DNA of 64,000 nt from Rhodoferax sp. (lineage in GTDB: Bacteria > Pseudomonadota > Gammaproteobacteria > Burkholderiales > Burkholderiaceae_C), in contig NZ_JABBPD010000002.1 in NCBI RefSeq assembly GCF_012927445.1, forward strand, positions 62,001-126,000. Reading direction: 5' to 3'. A program made the translations under genes and the position numbers. The notes beneath the pieces were generated by a model. It saw nothing but the letters and a program-made list of their open reading frames with translations, ran no database searches and had not been told where the DNA came from. Shown in pieces: positions 30,361 to 39,042 of this stretch; within the stretch, counting starts at the first letter, position 1; every line of letters starts with the position of its first letter.

Positions 30361-31502
30361 GCGGTTTCTGCCACGATGGCGATGTCGCGAAAGCGGCCGT
30401 AGGAATAGTGGGCGGCGCAGGCGCCCTCGCTGGAGACCATACAGGAACCGACTGGATTCTCTGGTGTGCAGACCGTGCCAAAAATCTTGCAATCCGTCGG
30501 CTTCTTGACGCCGCGCAGAATGGCGCCGCACTCGCAAGCCTTGTTGTCGGCCACCGGGCGGTAGTCGAGACTGAACCGGCGCTCGGCGTCGAACTCGGCA
30601 AAGGCGGGCCGGATTTTCAGGGCACTGTAAGGCACCTCGCCCAAGCCGCGCCACTCGAAACTGGTGCGCAGCTCAAACACCTCGGACACCAGCGCCTGGG
30701 CGCTGAGGTTGCCGTCGCGGTCAACAGCGCGGGAGAATTCGTTTTCAACCTCGCAGCGACCTTCGTTGACCTGGCGCACCAGCATCAGCACGGCCTGCAT
30801 CACATCCAGCGGTTCAAACCCGGCAATCACCACCGGCTTGCGGTATTCCTCGGCAAAATGCTCGTAGGGGCCGGAGCCGATGATGATGCTCACATGCGCC
30901 GGGCCGATGAAGCCGTCAATCGGCACCGTGCCGTATTGACGGACCTCGGGCGATTCCAGGATGTGTGTGATGGCCGAGGGCGTCAGCACATGGCAGCTCA
31001 ACACGGTGAAATTTTTCAAACCCTGGCGCTGCGCATCACGAATCGCCAAAGCCGTGGGTGGCGTGGTGGTCTCGAAGCCGATGGCAAAAAACACCACCTC
31101 GCGCTCCGGGTTCTGTCGCGCAATGGTCAAAGCGTCGGCGGCGGAATACACCATGCGGATATCGCCACCCCGTGCCTTGGCCTTTACCAGGGAGAGGCCA
31201 TTGGAGGCCGGTACGCGCATGGTGTCGCCATAGGTGCAGACGATCACGTTGCGCTCCAGCGCCAGCCCGATGGCCAGGTCGATGCGGCCGATTGGCAGCA
31301 CGCAGACCGGGCAACCCGGTCCGTGCACCATGCGCACGTTCTTGGGCAGCAGTTCGGCGATGCCGTAGCGCGAAATCGCATGGGTGTGGCCGCCGCAGAA
31401 CTCCATGAAGCTGTAGTTCCTGCCGGGCTGCACTTCGGCTGCCAGACGCTCGGCAATCTTGTGGGCGATGTCGCCATCGCGGAATTCGTCGATGTATTTC
31501 AT
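30357..31502 (-). CDS. hypD: HypD, Fe(CN)2CO assembly scaffold
   Basis: This 381-residue iron-sulfur protein joins HypC to carry the Fe(CN)2CO unit. Conserved elements are FCGGHTHAI, GPGCPVCVLP, AIGFETTTPPTA and GFEPLDV. C-terminal cysteines in ACECGAILRG, CKIFGTVCTPENPVGSCMVSSEGACAA form the [4Fe-4S] site. The length is normal. Four-base overlaps with hypC and hypE indicate coupled translation. Confidence 0.97.
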   Translation of the reverse strand: MKYIDEFRDGDIAHKIAERLAAEVQPGRNYSFMEFCGGHTHAISRYGIAELLPKNVRMVHGPGCPVCVLPIGRIDLAIGLALERNVIVCTYGDTMRVPASNGLSLVKAKARGGDIRMVYSAADALTIARQNPEREVVFFAIGFETTTPPTALAIRDAQRQGLKNFTVLSCHVLTPSAITHILESPEVRQYGTVPIDGFIGPAHVSIIIGSGPYEHFAEEYRKPVVIAGFEPLDVMQAVLMLVRQVNEGRCEVENEFSRAVDRDGNLSAQALVSEVFELRTSFEWRGLGEVPYSALKIRPAFAEFDAERRFSLDYRPVADNKACECGAILRGVKKPTDCKIFGTVCTPENPVGSCMVSSEGACAAHYSYGRFRDIAIVAETA

Positions 31503-31744
31503 GGGGCAAGCTCCGCCTGTTGGGCATCAAACTCCGCCATCTCGCCAAACAAGGCGAGTGTGCGTTCGGCTTCTTCCGGGTCGATGCGCCCGATGGCGTG
31601 GCCGACGTGAACAATCACGTAGTCGCCGACCGCCACACCGGGCACCAGGGCAATGGAAATTTCCTTGCGGATACCGCCCAGATTGACAATGGCCTGCTCG
31701 TTGGCGAGAAGCTCTACGAGTTTGGCGGGAATGGCTAGGCACAT
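31499..31744 (-). CDS. hypC: HypC, hydrogenase maturation chaperone
   Basis: This 81-residue chaperone starts [11 protein letters not shown] with the essential Cys2 that binds the iron of the Fe(CN)2CO unit. The rest (VGDYVIVHVGHAIGRID) fits the HypC/HupF beta-barrel family. It overlaps hypF by ten bases and hypD by four. A second family member, HoxL, is encoded at 37652-37990 and is dedicated to the hydrogenase itself. Confidence 0.95.
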   Translation of the reverse strand: MCLAIPAKLVELLANEQAIVNLGGIRKEISIALVPGVAVGDYVIVHVGHAIGRIDPEEAERTLALFGEMAEFDAQQAELAP

Positions 31745-32940
31745 GGCAGGCTTTCGGTTTCGGGTGAATGAATTGGGTGAAATTGGCCTCTAGCCCCCGT
31801 GGAATATGCGCTAGCAGCTATTGAATTAATAGTATATGCGCGGTGTGCCACCACCCAGGCCTGGCCCAGCGCCAGCCCCGCGTCGCCACAGGAATGCTGC
31901 TGCGGCAAGAGCACACGAAGCCCGCGCCCTTGCAGCCCGGTGGTAACCCGGCCTGTCAGCAATTGGTTGGCAAAGCAGCCGCCACCCAGACACACGGTGC
32001 GGGTGCCGGTCTGTTCCGCGGCCTGTGCTGCCCAGTCGGCCAGCGCATCGGCCAGGGCCAGATGAAACCAGGCGGCCGCAGCGGGCACGCCACCGTCGCC
32101 TGCCGGTGTTTCAAGCAGTCGCGCCAGCAACGGGCGCAGGTCAAGTTGTTCCGTGTTGTGCTCGGCCACCTCGTGCGCCTGCGCTGGCGTACCGTTCTGT
32201 GCCAACCAGGCTTGCGCTTGCTGCTCCAGCGCCATGGCCGCTTCGGCTTCATGGGTCTGGCGCACGCTGAGGCCCAAGGCGCCGGCGGCGGCATCAAACC
32301 AGCGCCCGGTGCTGCTGGTGCTCGGGCAGTTGATGCCGCGCTCCAGCATGTGCTGCACCATTTCGGCGGCAGTTTTTCCGACGACCGGGGTAAAGCGCTG
32401 GCCGACTTCGCCGGTGCGGCCCAGCGCATGCAGCGCGGCGGCCGCCATGCGCCAGGGTTCGCGCGCCGCCACGTCACCACCTGGCAGCGCCAGTGGCCAC
32501 AGATGACCCAGACGTCGCCAGGCGGTTTGGTCGACCCATAGCAATTCGCCGCCCCAGGCGGTGCCGTCCGTGCCCAGGCCCACGCCATCGAGCGCCAGAC
32601 CGACCACCGGACCCTGCACGCCGTGTTCGGCCATGACGGCGGCAATGTGTGCATGGTGGTGCTGCACGCCGATGGCCGGCACGCCAAGCTCATGCGCCAG
32701 TTCGATGGCCAGGCGCGTGCTATAGAAATCAGGATGCAGATCATGCGCGACTGCCGTCACCGGCTGCGGCGCCTGACGCAGCAGGGTGCGCGCGGACACT
32801 TCCAGCGCCCGGCACGCCTCGGGGTGGCTCAAATCTCCATGCAGTGGCGACCACTGGGGCTGACCCGAGGTGAACAAACACGCGGCATTTTTGAGCCACG
32901 CACCGCAGGCCAGCACGCTGGGCACGTTGGCGGTTTTCAT
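31735..32940 (-). CDS. hypF: HypF1-like short carbamoyltransferase (Kae1-like domain only)
   Basis: This 401-residue protein covers only the C-terminal half of a typical HypF of about 750 residues. The Kae1-like carbamoyl-transfer domain is present ([14 protein letters not shown] metal-binding histidines, [41 protein letters not shown]). The acylphosphatase, zinc-finger and YrdC domains are absent. R. eutropha HypF1 is similarly short and is reported functional. The last roughly 30 residues after AHRAYTI are encoded by an intergenic repeat copy and lie past the family's normal end. A full-length HypF may exist elsewhere in the genome. Confidence 0.9.
   Translation of the reverse strand: MKTANVPSVLACGAWLKNAACLFTSGQPQWSPLHGDLSHPEACRALEVSARTLLRQAPQPVTAVAHDLHPDFYSTRLAIELAHELGVPAIGVQHHHAHIAAVMAEHGVQGPVVGLALDGVGLGTDGTAWGGELLWVDQTAWRRLGHLWPLALPGGDVAAREPWRMAAAALHALGRTGEVGQRFTPVVGKTAAEMVQHMLERGINCPSTSSTGRWFDAAAGALGLSVRQTHEAEAAMALEQQAQAWLAQNGTPAQAHEVAEHNTEQLDLRPLLARLLETPAGDGGVPAAAAWFHLALADALADWAAQAAEQTGTRTVCLGGGCFANQLLTGRVTTGLQGRGLRVLLPQQHSCGDAGLALGQAWVVAHRAYTINSIAASAYSTGARGQFHPIHSPETESLPCA
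31785..31832 (-). repeat. Intergenic repeat copy 5, inside the 3' end of hypF
   Basis: On the minus strand it reads CTATTAATTCAATAGC, then TGCTAGCGCA, then CACGGGGGCTAGAGGCC. Unlike other copies it is translated, giving the tail residues around [13 protein letters not shown] of HypF. Confidence 0.85.
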
Positions 32941-33908
32941 GCCGGTTCCATGGCGTAGCCGAGCCAGTTCAGCCAGGCGTCCATGCCCTCGCCGGTAGTG
33001 GCTGACAGCTTCAGTATCTCGATGCCCGGGTTGACGCGGCGCGCGAGTTCAATGCAGCGCTGCACATCGAATTGCACATGGGGCAGCAGGTCGATCTTGT
33101 TGAGGATCATCAGCTTCGACGCGGCGAACATGTCCGGGTATTTGAGCGGCTTGTCCTCGCCTTCGGTCACCGACAAAATGGCCACCTTGGCCGCTTCGCC
33201 CAGGTCCCAGACAGCGGGGCACACCAGGTTGCCCACGTTCTCGATGAACAGCAGACTGCGGGCGTCAACATGCGCATGCTCATGAGCGTGCGGGTGATCG
33301 TGGCTGTGGTCGTGTTGATGGGCGGCGTGACGCGCATCATCAGGGTGCTGGTGCAATTGCGCAAACGCCTGGGCCACCATCGGTGCATCGAGGTGGCAGC
33401 CCTTGCCGGTGTTGATTTGCACCGCCGGGGCGCCGGTGGCCCGGATGCGGTCGGCGTCAAAACTGGTTTGCTGGTCGCCTTCGATCACCGCCACATGCAA
33501 ACCCGGCTCACGCCGCTTGAGGGCGTTGATGGTGGCGCACAGCAAGGTGGTTTTGCCCGAGCCGGGGCTGGATACCAGATTCAAGGCCGTGACGCCATGC
33601 GCCTCGAAATGGTGACGGTTCTGGCTGGCGATGCGGTTGTTGGCACCCAGTATGTCGATCTCCAGCTTGATGGCGCGGGTCTGGCTCATGCCGGGCACGG
33701 AAACCCGGGCAGCACCGGCGCCAAAATGCAGGTCACCACTGCGGGGATCGATGTGGACATGGTCGTGCTCGTGGTCATGCACGGCATCGTGAACATGGGA
33801 ATGCGCACCTTCATGGCCATGTTCATGGGTATGGCTGTGAGGGTGCTCTTGCACCCCCGCCACAGCTGCTGATCTGCCCGTGTCAGCGCAACCGCAAACT
33901 ACACACAT
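32937..33908 (-). CDS. hypB: HypB, Ni-inserting GTPase with two His-rich regions
   Basis: This 323-residue GTPase delivers nickel to the hydrogenase large subunit. The N-terminal CVVCGC motif is followed by a His-rich stretch (about 22-55). The G domain has [22 protein letters not shown], the metal-site Cys-His of [17 protein letters not shown] and NKIDLLPH. A second His/Asp-rich segment of about 30 residues ([19 protein letters not shown]) is inserted between [14 protein letters not shown] and LLFIENVGN, where usual HypB has a short loop. It overlaps hypF by four bases. Confidence 0.96.
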   Translation of the reverse strand: MCVVCGCADTGRSAAVAGVQEHPHSHTHEHGHEGAHSHVHDAVHDHEHDHVHIDPRSGDLHFGAGAARVSVPGMSQTRAIKLEIDILGANNRIASQNRHHFEAHGVTALNLVSSPGSGKTTLLCATINALKRREPGLHVAVIEGDQQTSFDADRIRATGAPAVQINTGKGCHLDAPMVAQAFAQLHQHPDDARHAAHQHDHSHDHPHAHEHAHVDARSLLFIENVGNLVCPAVWDLGEAAKVAILSVTEGEDKPLKYPDMFAASKLMILNKIDLLPHVQFDVQRCIELARRVNPGIEILKLSATTGEGMDAWLNWLGYAMEPA

Positions 33909-33932
33909 GTTGTTGTCTCCTTCGTTGTCATA

Positions 33933-34280
33933 TCAATCATCTTCCACCAGCATGTCGACGACGCGCAGTTCGGTGCCGCCGGTGGCTTGCAGTTGGTAGT
34001 GGCCGCAGATCGGACAGGCGTCGCCGCGCTGCTGAATCGTGACCGATGCGCTGCAGGGCAAGCACCAGGCCTGGCCGGGCGGCTCGTCAATGTCAAAGCG
34101 GGCATCCTGCAGGCAGGTGCCCGGCGCCAGGGCCTCCAGGGCAAACCGCAAGGCGCGTGCTTCCACGCCGGCGAGTTGCCCGGCTTCGAGGCGAAGCAGG
34201 GTGACACGGCGAAACCCTTCGCGCAGCGCCGCGTCTTCCACCAGCTTGAGAATGCCCCCTGCCAGACTGGCTTCATGCAT
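33933..34280 (-). CDS. hypA: HypA, nickel metallochaperone
   Basis: This 115-residue protein starts MHEASLA with the His2-Glu3 nickel-binding pair. It carries the structural zinc site CLPC...CPIC near residues 73-92. It works with HypB to insert Ni into HoxG. It overlaps hoxV by eight bases and is followed by hypB after 24 bases. Confidence 0.95.
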   Translation of the reverse strand: MHEASLAGGILKLVEDAALREGFRRVTLLRLEAGQLAGVEARALRFALEALAPGTCLQDARFDIDEPPGQAWCLPCSASVTIQQRGDACPICGHYQLQATGGTELRVVDMLVEDD

Positions 34281-35433
34281 GGCAGTCCTCCGTCAAAATT
34301 TCATGTTTCACACAGGGATCGTACGCGCTGAAGAGCAGATCAACCTCCCGGCAAATCCCTGACATGCCTGGGGTCGGCAGCTGTTCCAGCGTCTGAGCGA
34401 CCGCGCCTTGCGGATGGAAATTCCATTCCGTGGGCGCCAGCACCTGGCACGATGCCACCCGCGAATCGTCCCCAGTACCGTCGAGCTGGACATGGTGCAC
34501 CAGCAGGCCGCGCGCCATTTCGACCCAGGCCAGGCCTTCGCGCCGGGCCGTTGCCATGCTGCCCATGGTCAGCCAGGACGCGCCGCAGCGGCCCGGTTCA
34601 TCGGGCAACGCCAGGCGCACCAGTTCGGCCAGACGCGAGCCCAGGCGCAGCCACGGTGTGTTGATCACTTCTGGTGTGGCCTGGCGCAGACGCGTCCAGG
34701 GGCCGGTTTCGGCACACTGACCGCGCCACAGGGGTTGGCGGGTGAAGCCGGGCTGGCGAACCAGGCAGTCGGCCAATACCCTCAAACCTGCTTCGCTGGT
34801 GTGCACGCGCAAAAACGGAGCCGCAGGCGCTGCCCGGTCAGCCAGCGGCCGGGCCTGGCGCAACAAGCCGGCCAGCCAGCCAGGGCTGTCTTCGGTCCAT
34901 GCGCGCAACCAGGCGGCGGGGTCCTGTTCCCACTGGCTCAGCCAGGCCTGCGTTGGCATACCCAGCAGATGTGTTCCCAGCCACTGCTGCAGGCCGGGAC
35001 AGGGCTCGTTGAGTTGGCCGTTGGACCGGTCCAACGCCACAGAAGTAAACAGCGGGCACTGTTGCAGGGCGGCATGGGCTTGCTGCCTCGCCTGTTCGGA
35101 CGCCAGCCCCAAAGCCAGCTGCTCGGGCCAGTCCAGACCGATGCGGCGCACATGCTCGCGCAGGGTTTCCTGTTGCAGGTCCTGCGCCGCACTCAAGCCG
35201 GAGGGCTCCGAACGCCCGAGCGCGGCCGTGACGGCCAGGTTTGCACAGAGGCGATGCGCATGAGCACACAGACTGAAAAGGCTGCCCAGCCGGCTTGGCA
35301 AGGAGGCGGCGGACACGCCGCGCGTGAGTAGAGCCGCCCAGTCGCGGCGGCTGCTCACCAGGTTGTGGGGGCGGGCTTGACCTGGCGCCACACGCAGCCT
35401 CCCGGCCAAGTCGTCGGGCCGTCGCAGACTCAT
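34273..35433 (-). CDS. hoxV: HoxV/HupK, large-subunit-like maturation factor
   Basis: This 386-residue protein resembles a degenerate hydrogenase large subunit. It lacks the first CxxC pair but keeps a single-cysteine remnant of the second near the C-terminus (YDPCVKHE). It also retains the ASCQVLAPTEWNFHPQG segment that large subunits have before it. HupK/HoxV is thought to scaffold delivery of the Fe(CN)2CO unit in aerobic hydrogenase maturation. Four-base overlap with hoxT and eight with hypA. Confidence 0.9.
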   Translation of the reverse strand: MSLRRPDDLAGRLRVAPGQARPHNLVSSRRDWAALLTRGVSAASLPSRLGSLFSLCAHAHRLCANLAVTAALGRSEPSGLSAAQDLQQETLREHVRRIGLDWPEQLALGLASEQARQQAHAALQQCPLFTSVALDRSNGQLNEPCPGLQQWLGTHLLGMPTQAWLSQWEQDPAAWLRAWTEDSPGWLAGLLRQARPLADRAAPAAPFLRVHTSEAGLRVLADCLVRQPGFTRQPLWRGQCAETGPWTRLRQATPEVINTPWLRLGSRLAELVRLALPDEPGRCGASWLTMGSMATARREGLAWVEMARGLLVHHVQLDGTGDDSRVASCQVLAPTEWNFHPQGAVAQTLEQLPTPGMSGICREVDLLFSAYDPCVKHEILTEDCHA

Positions 35434-36011
35434 GTCGCTTCTCCTGCAACCGACCGGCGACCGAACAGGAAGGCCCGGCGCGCAGCCAGGTCGGCAGCTT
35501 TGCTTGGCGCGGCAGGTCCTTGAACGGCGAGTGCGGGTGTGGCGACTGGCGCAGGCGCCGGTGGCTGGCGCAGCGCTGCCAGAACAGCCGCGCCGGTGGC
35601 GGACGCCGCCGCCTGGTCAGGGAACTCGAACATGGGCGAAAAGAGCGAACAGGCTTCATAACTGCCAAAAGCGGCTTCATGACCGGCGATGAAATCAAAG
35701 CCTTCGGTCCCAACCTGATGGACCCGGCTGTTTCCTGCACGCTCGGGTTGATCGATACGCTCCAGCGGGAACCAGACCAGATTCATGAACCACGGCGTCA
35801 CCAGCACACCCACGGCACCGTGTGTGCCGCCCGCTTCGGCGCCATCGCCATCGCACAGTTCAAACCCAAGGGCTTCCACGCGCAGCGCCGGGTTCAAAAT
35901 GGGAACGCCAGCCATGCGGGCCTTGGCCACGTTGTCAAACAAAGCGACCAGCGCCTCAGTTCGCGAACGTAGCGCGACCGCGAGGGGTGACAGAAGGGTC
36001 AGGTTGCGCAT
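35430..36011 (-). CDS. hoxT: HoxT/HupJ, HybE-family assembly chaperone
   Basis: This 193-residue protein has a core (about residues 20-130) matching the HybE/HupJ family: VTPWFMNLVWFP and the region GSYEACSLFSPMFEF. The remainder is an Ala/Pro-rich linker and a basic tail that are not conserved in the family. It helps quality control and assembly of the hydrogenase small subunit. It sits between hoxR and hoxV, as in R. eutropha. Confidence 0.88.
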   Translation of the reverse strand: MRNLTLLSPLAVALRSRTEALVALFDNVAKARMAGVPILNPALRVEALGFELCDGDGAEAGGTHGAVGVLVTPWFMNLVWFPLERIDQPERAGNSRVHQVGTEGFDFIAGHEAAFGSYEACSLFSPMFEFPDQAAASATGAAVLAALRQPPAPAPVATPALAVQGPAAPSKAADLAARRAFLFGRRSVAGEAT

Positions 36012-36023
36012 CTTGATCCTGGC

Positions 36024-36260
36024 CTATGCCGCGTCCACCAGTACCATGAATTGTTCGGCTTCGCCATCACACACGGGGCAGCGCCAGTGGCTCGGGAGTT
36101 CGCTGAATGCCGTACCCGGCTCCACCTGCCACACCGGGTCGCCCAACGCCGGGTCATAGACCCACCAGCAAATCTTGCACTCCAGCCGTGCGGTCGCCGG
36201 CAAGCGCGCACTGTTGCCGAGGTAACTGCCTTCAAAGCGGGGGGCGCTGGAGGAAATCAT
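36024..36260 (-). CDS. hoxR: HoxR/HupI rubredoxin
   Basis: This 78-residue rubredoxin has the two iron-binding pairs CKICWWVYDP and CPVCDG. The ATG at 36260 overlaps the hoxQ stop and gives the usual short N-terminus; an upstream start would run into hoxQ. HoxR/HupI is needed for correct assembly or protection of the small-subunit Fe-S cluster under oxygen, in line with the six-Cys HoxK here. Confidence 0.94.
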   Translation of the reverse strand: MISSSAPRFEGSYLGNSARLPATARLECKICWWVYDPALGDPVWQVEPGTAFSELPSHWRCPVCDGEAEQFMVLVDAA

Positions 36261-37123
36261 GCCTGCTCCACCCATTCGAGCACTTCCTTGAGGCGCTCAT
36301 AGGAGTCATTCAGGTCTTCCGGCGCGGCCAGTGCCACTTCCGGGATCTCGGTGACCTCGACCGTGTTGAGGATCACCAGATCTTGCGAGTTGTAATACAC
36401 CACGCGCCAGCAATGGGGCGTGCAGGTGTTGGTGATGCGGCAGTTGCCATAGCCGCGCGAGAGAATCAGCACGCGGCCTGTGCCCAGATGGTGATCGAGA
36501 AAACCGATGTCTTCGTTGGACATGGGCAGCAAAGTGAGGTTCACCACATGCGCCGGCTGGCCGGGTTGCCAGGTGCGCCACTGGTCCTCGATTTCGGCCA
36601 GCAATGACGGCGCATTCTGTACATTGGGTGGCAATGCTCCTTCCCAGCGTGGCACGGTGGGCCAGACGTCTTGCCTGGCCGTGGTCTTGAGTACCGACGG
36701 CACAGCGCCCAGCTCCAGTGTGTCCGACACCACCGCGCCATTGACCGACTGAATGACGCGCCAGACGCCGGCAAACACCGATTCCTGAATGTTCAACTCG
36801 ACTTGCGCATCCCCTGCGCTTTTCACGATGGAACTGACTTCGCCTTCACCGAGGACCTGGTTGATCAATTTCAAATCAGGTAGGGACAAATGGTTCAGGT
36901 CCACGCTGCGGTTGGGGCCGCCGTGGCGTACCTCTTCCAGTTGCGCCAGTGCCTCGCGCAAAGCGATGTGCGCACCGACGCGCGCCGCAATTTCTTCCGG
37001 TTCCGGCAACACCGGCGGGCGGAAGGTTTCCATGCCCTGCGGCATGGCCATGTAGTCCAGCACCTCATCCTCAAGTTGGCTGCCGGGGCCGATACTGACG
37101 ACGGGAATGGGAAAATCTTTCAT
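36257..37123 (-). CDS. hoxQ: HoxQ/HupH, hydrogenase expression/assembly protein
   Basis: This 288-residue protein of the HyaF/HupH family is read from ATG 37123 (MKDFPIPVV). The 52 residues of frame upstream are not conserved. Family features include GEGEVS, NIQESVFAGVWRV, DFLDHHLG-like IGFLDHHLGTG and the C-terminal NTCTPHCWRVVYYNS. With HoxO it chaperones the small-subunit precursor before Tat export. Confidence 0.93.
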   Translation of the reverse strand: MKDFPIPVVSIGPGSQLEDEVLDYMAMPQGMETFRPPVLPEPEEIAARVGAHIALREALAQLEEVRHGGPNRSVDLNHLSLPDLKLINQVLGEGEVSSIVKSAGDAQVELNIQESVFAGVWRVIQSVNGAVVSDTLELGAVPSVLKTTARQDVWPTVPRWEGALPPNVQNAPSLLAEIEDQWRTWQPGQPAHVVNLTLLPMSNEDIGFLDHHLGTGRVLILSRGYGNCRITNTCTPHCWRVVYYNSQDLVILNTVEVTEIPEVALAAPEDLNDSYERLKEVLEWVEQA

Positions 37124-37149
37124 CTCGATATACCTTTTTAATAACAGCT

Positions 37150-37662
37150 TCAGTGGCAGGACGTGCCAGACGCGGTGGCGCTGACCACAGGGATGCCAAT
37201 CGTCGGGGCGCGCGAAATCGGCATGGCCAGCGCGCGGGCCATTTCCTGCACGTACTCGTCCCAGTCGTGCATGCCGCATAGCGTGGTGACGTACTGGCCA
37301 TCTCGCAGAAATAGCAGCGTGGGCCAGCGTTGAGATCCGTACCGTTTGGCCAGGTCCTGCTCGATCTGGCGCGGTACGACGGCCACCTTGAAACGACCCG
37401 GAAAGCAGCGTTGCAATTCAGGCAGCACCACGGCGACATCCTGTCCCTCTGGAAATTGCACCGCGTCACCGGCAAACAAGACCACCCGGTCGCCGCCTTC
37501 GGCGGCCCAGGCGTCAATGGTTTTTTCATCGACCCAGGTGGCACCATGCACACTGACCAGCCGCTCAATCAGAGGAGATGTTTCTGGCACAGCGCGAGGT
37601 GGCTGAACGGGTAGGGTGACAAAAGCTTCGCTGCTTGCAGCATCAACGGTTTTAGTGTTCAA
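37150..37662 (-). CDS. hoxO: HoxO/HupG, small-subunit chaperone
   Basis: This 170-residue protein has the thioredoxin-like fold of the HyaE/HupG family without a redox CxxC. The segment RWPTLLFLRDGQYVTTLCGMHDWDEYVQEM is characteristic of the family. It binds the Tat signal peptide of HoxK. The C-terminus is extended by a Ser/Thr-rich tail. It overlaps hoxL by 11 bases. Confidence 0.9.
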   Translation of the reverse strand: MNTKTVDAASSEAFVTLPVQPPRAVPETSPLIERLVSVHGATWVDEKTIDAWAAEGGDRVVLFAGDAVQFPEGQDVAVVLPELQRCFPGRFKVAVVPRQIEQDLAKRYGSQRWPTLLFLRDGQYVTTLCGMHDWDEYVQEMARALAMPISRAPTIGIPVVSATASGTSCH

Positions 37663-37990
37663 GAGACTTCTCCAAAGGTTGCTGTTGATTCGAACCCGAC
37701 AGCGCCAATAGCTGTTCCAGGCTCATGGCGGATGGCAGACTGAATCCCACGATGAGATCGTGACTGTTGCCCTGTAGTGCCGCTTCCATCAGATCCAGCG
37801 TGGCATTGATTTCCTGGGCCCGCTCAACGCTGATCCGCTCCTGTGCGCTGTCGATGAAGATCAGCAGCCATTCATCCGGTACCACCGCGCCGACCAGGGC
37901 GGTGTTGACGCGTCGACGTTCACCGCGTCCCTGGCACAGGGCATGACCGGGCTCGACGGTGACAACTTGCATGGGAATACCAATACACAT
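37652..37990 (-). CDS. hoxL: HoxL/HupF, HypC-family chaperone
   Basis: This 112-residue HypC homologue starts MCIGIPMQVV with the conserved Cys2. It has a C-terminal extension absent from HypC, as usual for HupF/HoxL. It protects or delivers the active-site iron unit to HoxG when oxygen is present. It lies between hoxM and hoxO. Confidence 0.93.
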   Translation of the reverse strand: MCIGIPMQVVTVEPGHALCQGRGERRRVNTALVGAVVPDEWLLIFIDSAQERISVERAQEINATLDLMEAALQGNSHDLIVGFSLPSAMSLEQLLALSGSNQQQPLEKSLEH

Positions 37991-38002
37991 GATGGGGTGG
38001 AC

Positions 38003-38671
38003 TCAGCTCGTTACAGCAGTAGGAAAGAACCGCTCGTCGCCCATGCGGCAAGCCAGGTCTTCGTCGGGCCGTTGGTCCTCATAGGTCGCCAGATCAAGCT
38101 GGGCGAACGTCACCGCCTCGCGCTCAGTGAGAGGTCGGGTTCGGGCCTGTGGTTGCGCACCCCAGTTACGCAAGGCATGTACGCCCAGCGCCAGGGCGTC
38201 TTCCATGGCTTGCTTGACGCGGGGCCGCAGGCTGCCGCCGTAGTCGTCCAGCTCCTCGGGCTGGCAACCGATCAGCATGACTTGACGCGGAAATTTTTCG
38301 GTCAGTTGCGCCAGCATGAGCACTTCCTGAAAGCCAGTCTGGTGCAAGCTCATTTTCTTGGCGCCCATGAAGCGGGGAACTTCATCGTCCTCAATGACTT
38401 TCAGTGTGCCAGGGACAAGTCCGTAGTCGATGGCATCAAAGATAAGCAGGCGGGTGGCTTCTTGCACATGCTGAATCAAATACAGGCCTTGTGTGCCACC
38501 ATCAATCAACCGGACGTGGGGTGCAAATTCGTAGCGACTTTGTAGTGTCTGGATACATCGCACGCCAAAGCCTTCATCGGCCCACAGGACGTTACCAATG
38601 CCCAGAACGCAAATGGTCTCCGGGTTGTCACCACCCTGGTGACAGGCGGTTTGAAGCGAATGAGGGCTCAT
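38003..38671 (-). CDS. hoxM: HoxM/HupD, hydrogenase maturation endopeptidase
   Basis: This 222-residue HyaD/HybD-type protease has the nickel-recognition motif LGIGNVLWADEGFGV at the N-terminus and IFDAIDYG with the second Asp ligand. It removes the short C-terminal peptide of HoxG after Ni insertion. It is longer than E. coli HybD by a C-terminal extension of about 40 residues. Twenty-six bases separate it from the higA-like gene. Confidence 0.94.
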   Translation of the reverse strand: MSPHSLQTACHQGGDNPETICVLGIGNVLWADEGFGVRCIQTLQSRYEFAPHVRLIDGGTQGLYLIQHVQEATRLLIFDAIDYGLVPGTLKVIEDDEVPRFMGAKKMSLHQTGFQEVLMLAQLTEKFPRQVMLIGCQPEELDDYGGSLRPRVKQAMEDALALGVHALRNWGAQPQARTRPLTEREAVTFAQLDLATYEDQRPDEDLACRMGDERFFPTAVTS

Positions 38672-38697
38672 GGTTAATTTATCTCTTCAATAGGGGG

Positions 38698-39042
38698 TTA
38701 GCGAATACCGGGCGCGTGGCCCGGCCGTGAACGCAACAGCTTCCACGCCTGGAAGTTGTCCCACGCGGCTTGCAGGGCCAGCCAAAACGTGGCGTCAGAC
38801 CGAAACACCAAGGCACAGCGGATGGCCGTGTCGGGGGTCATGCTGCGTTGCCCTCGCACCAATTCATGCAAACGACGACGCGAAACACCCAGCAGGCGCG
38901 CCGCGTTGGTCTGAGACAAACCCATGGGCGCGAGGTAATTGCGATTCAGAAAATGCCCTGGATGCCAGGGCGCGCGTGGCGGCACGCCGGGTGGGGTGCC
39001 CTGCGTTGCCGACAATTGATGCCACGCGGTAGTCACCATCAT
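38698..39042 (-). CDS. HigA-family antitoxin-like HTH protein within the hydrogenase operon
   Basis: This 114-residue protein from ATG 39042, whose start overlaps the hoxZ stop (TGATG), has an XRE helix-turn-helix of the HigA/VapI type. HPGHFLNRNYLAPMGLSQTNA leads into LLGVSRRRLHELVRGQRS and ends FWLALQAAWDNFQAWK. No HigB-like toxin lies next to it; the neighbours are hoxZ and hoxM. The first 35 residues are Pro/Gly-rich. It is translationally coupled to hoxZ, so it should be expressed with the hydrogenase. A local DNA-binding regulator or a solitary antitoxin are both possible. Confidence 0.85.
   Translation of the reverse strand: MMVTTAWHQLSATQGTPPGVPPRAPWHPGHFLNRNYLAPMGLSQTNAARLLGVSRRRLHELVRGQRSMTPDTAIRCALVFRSDATFWLALQAAWDNFQAWKLLRSRPGHAPGIR

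Noticed and set aside
30361..30654. N-terminal extension of hypE
   Set aside because: It lies wholly inside hypD in another frame. The conserved HypE start at 30360 overlaps the hypD stop in the usual ATGA way.
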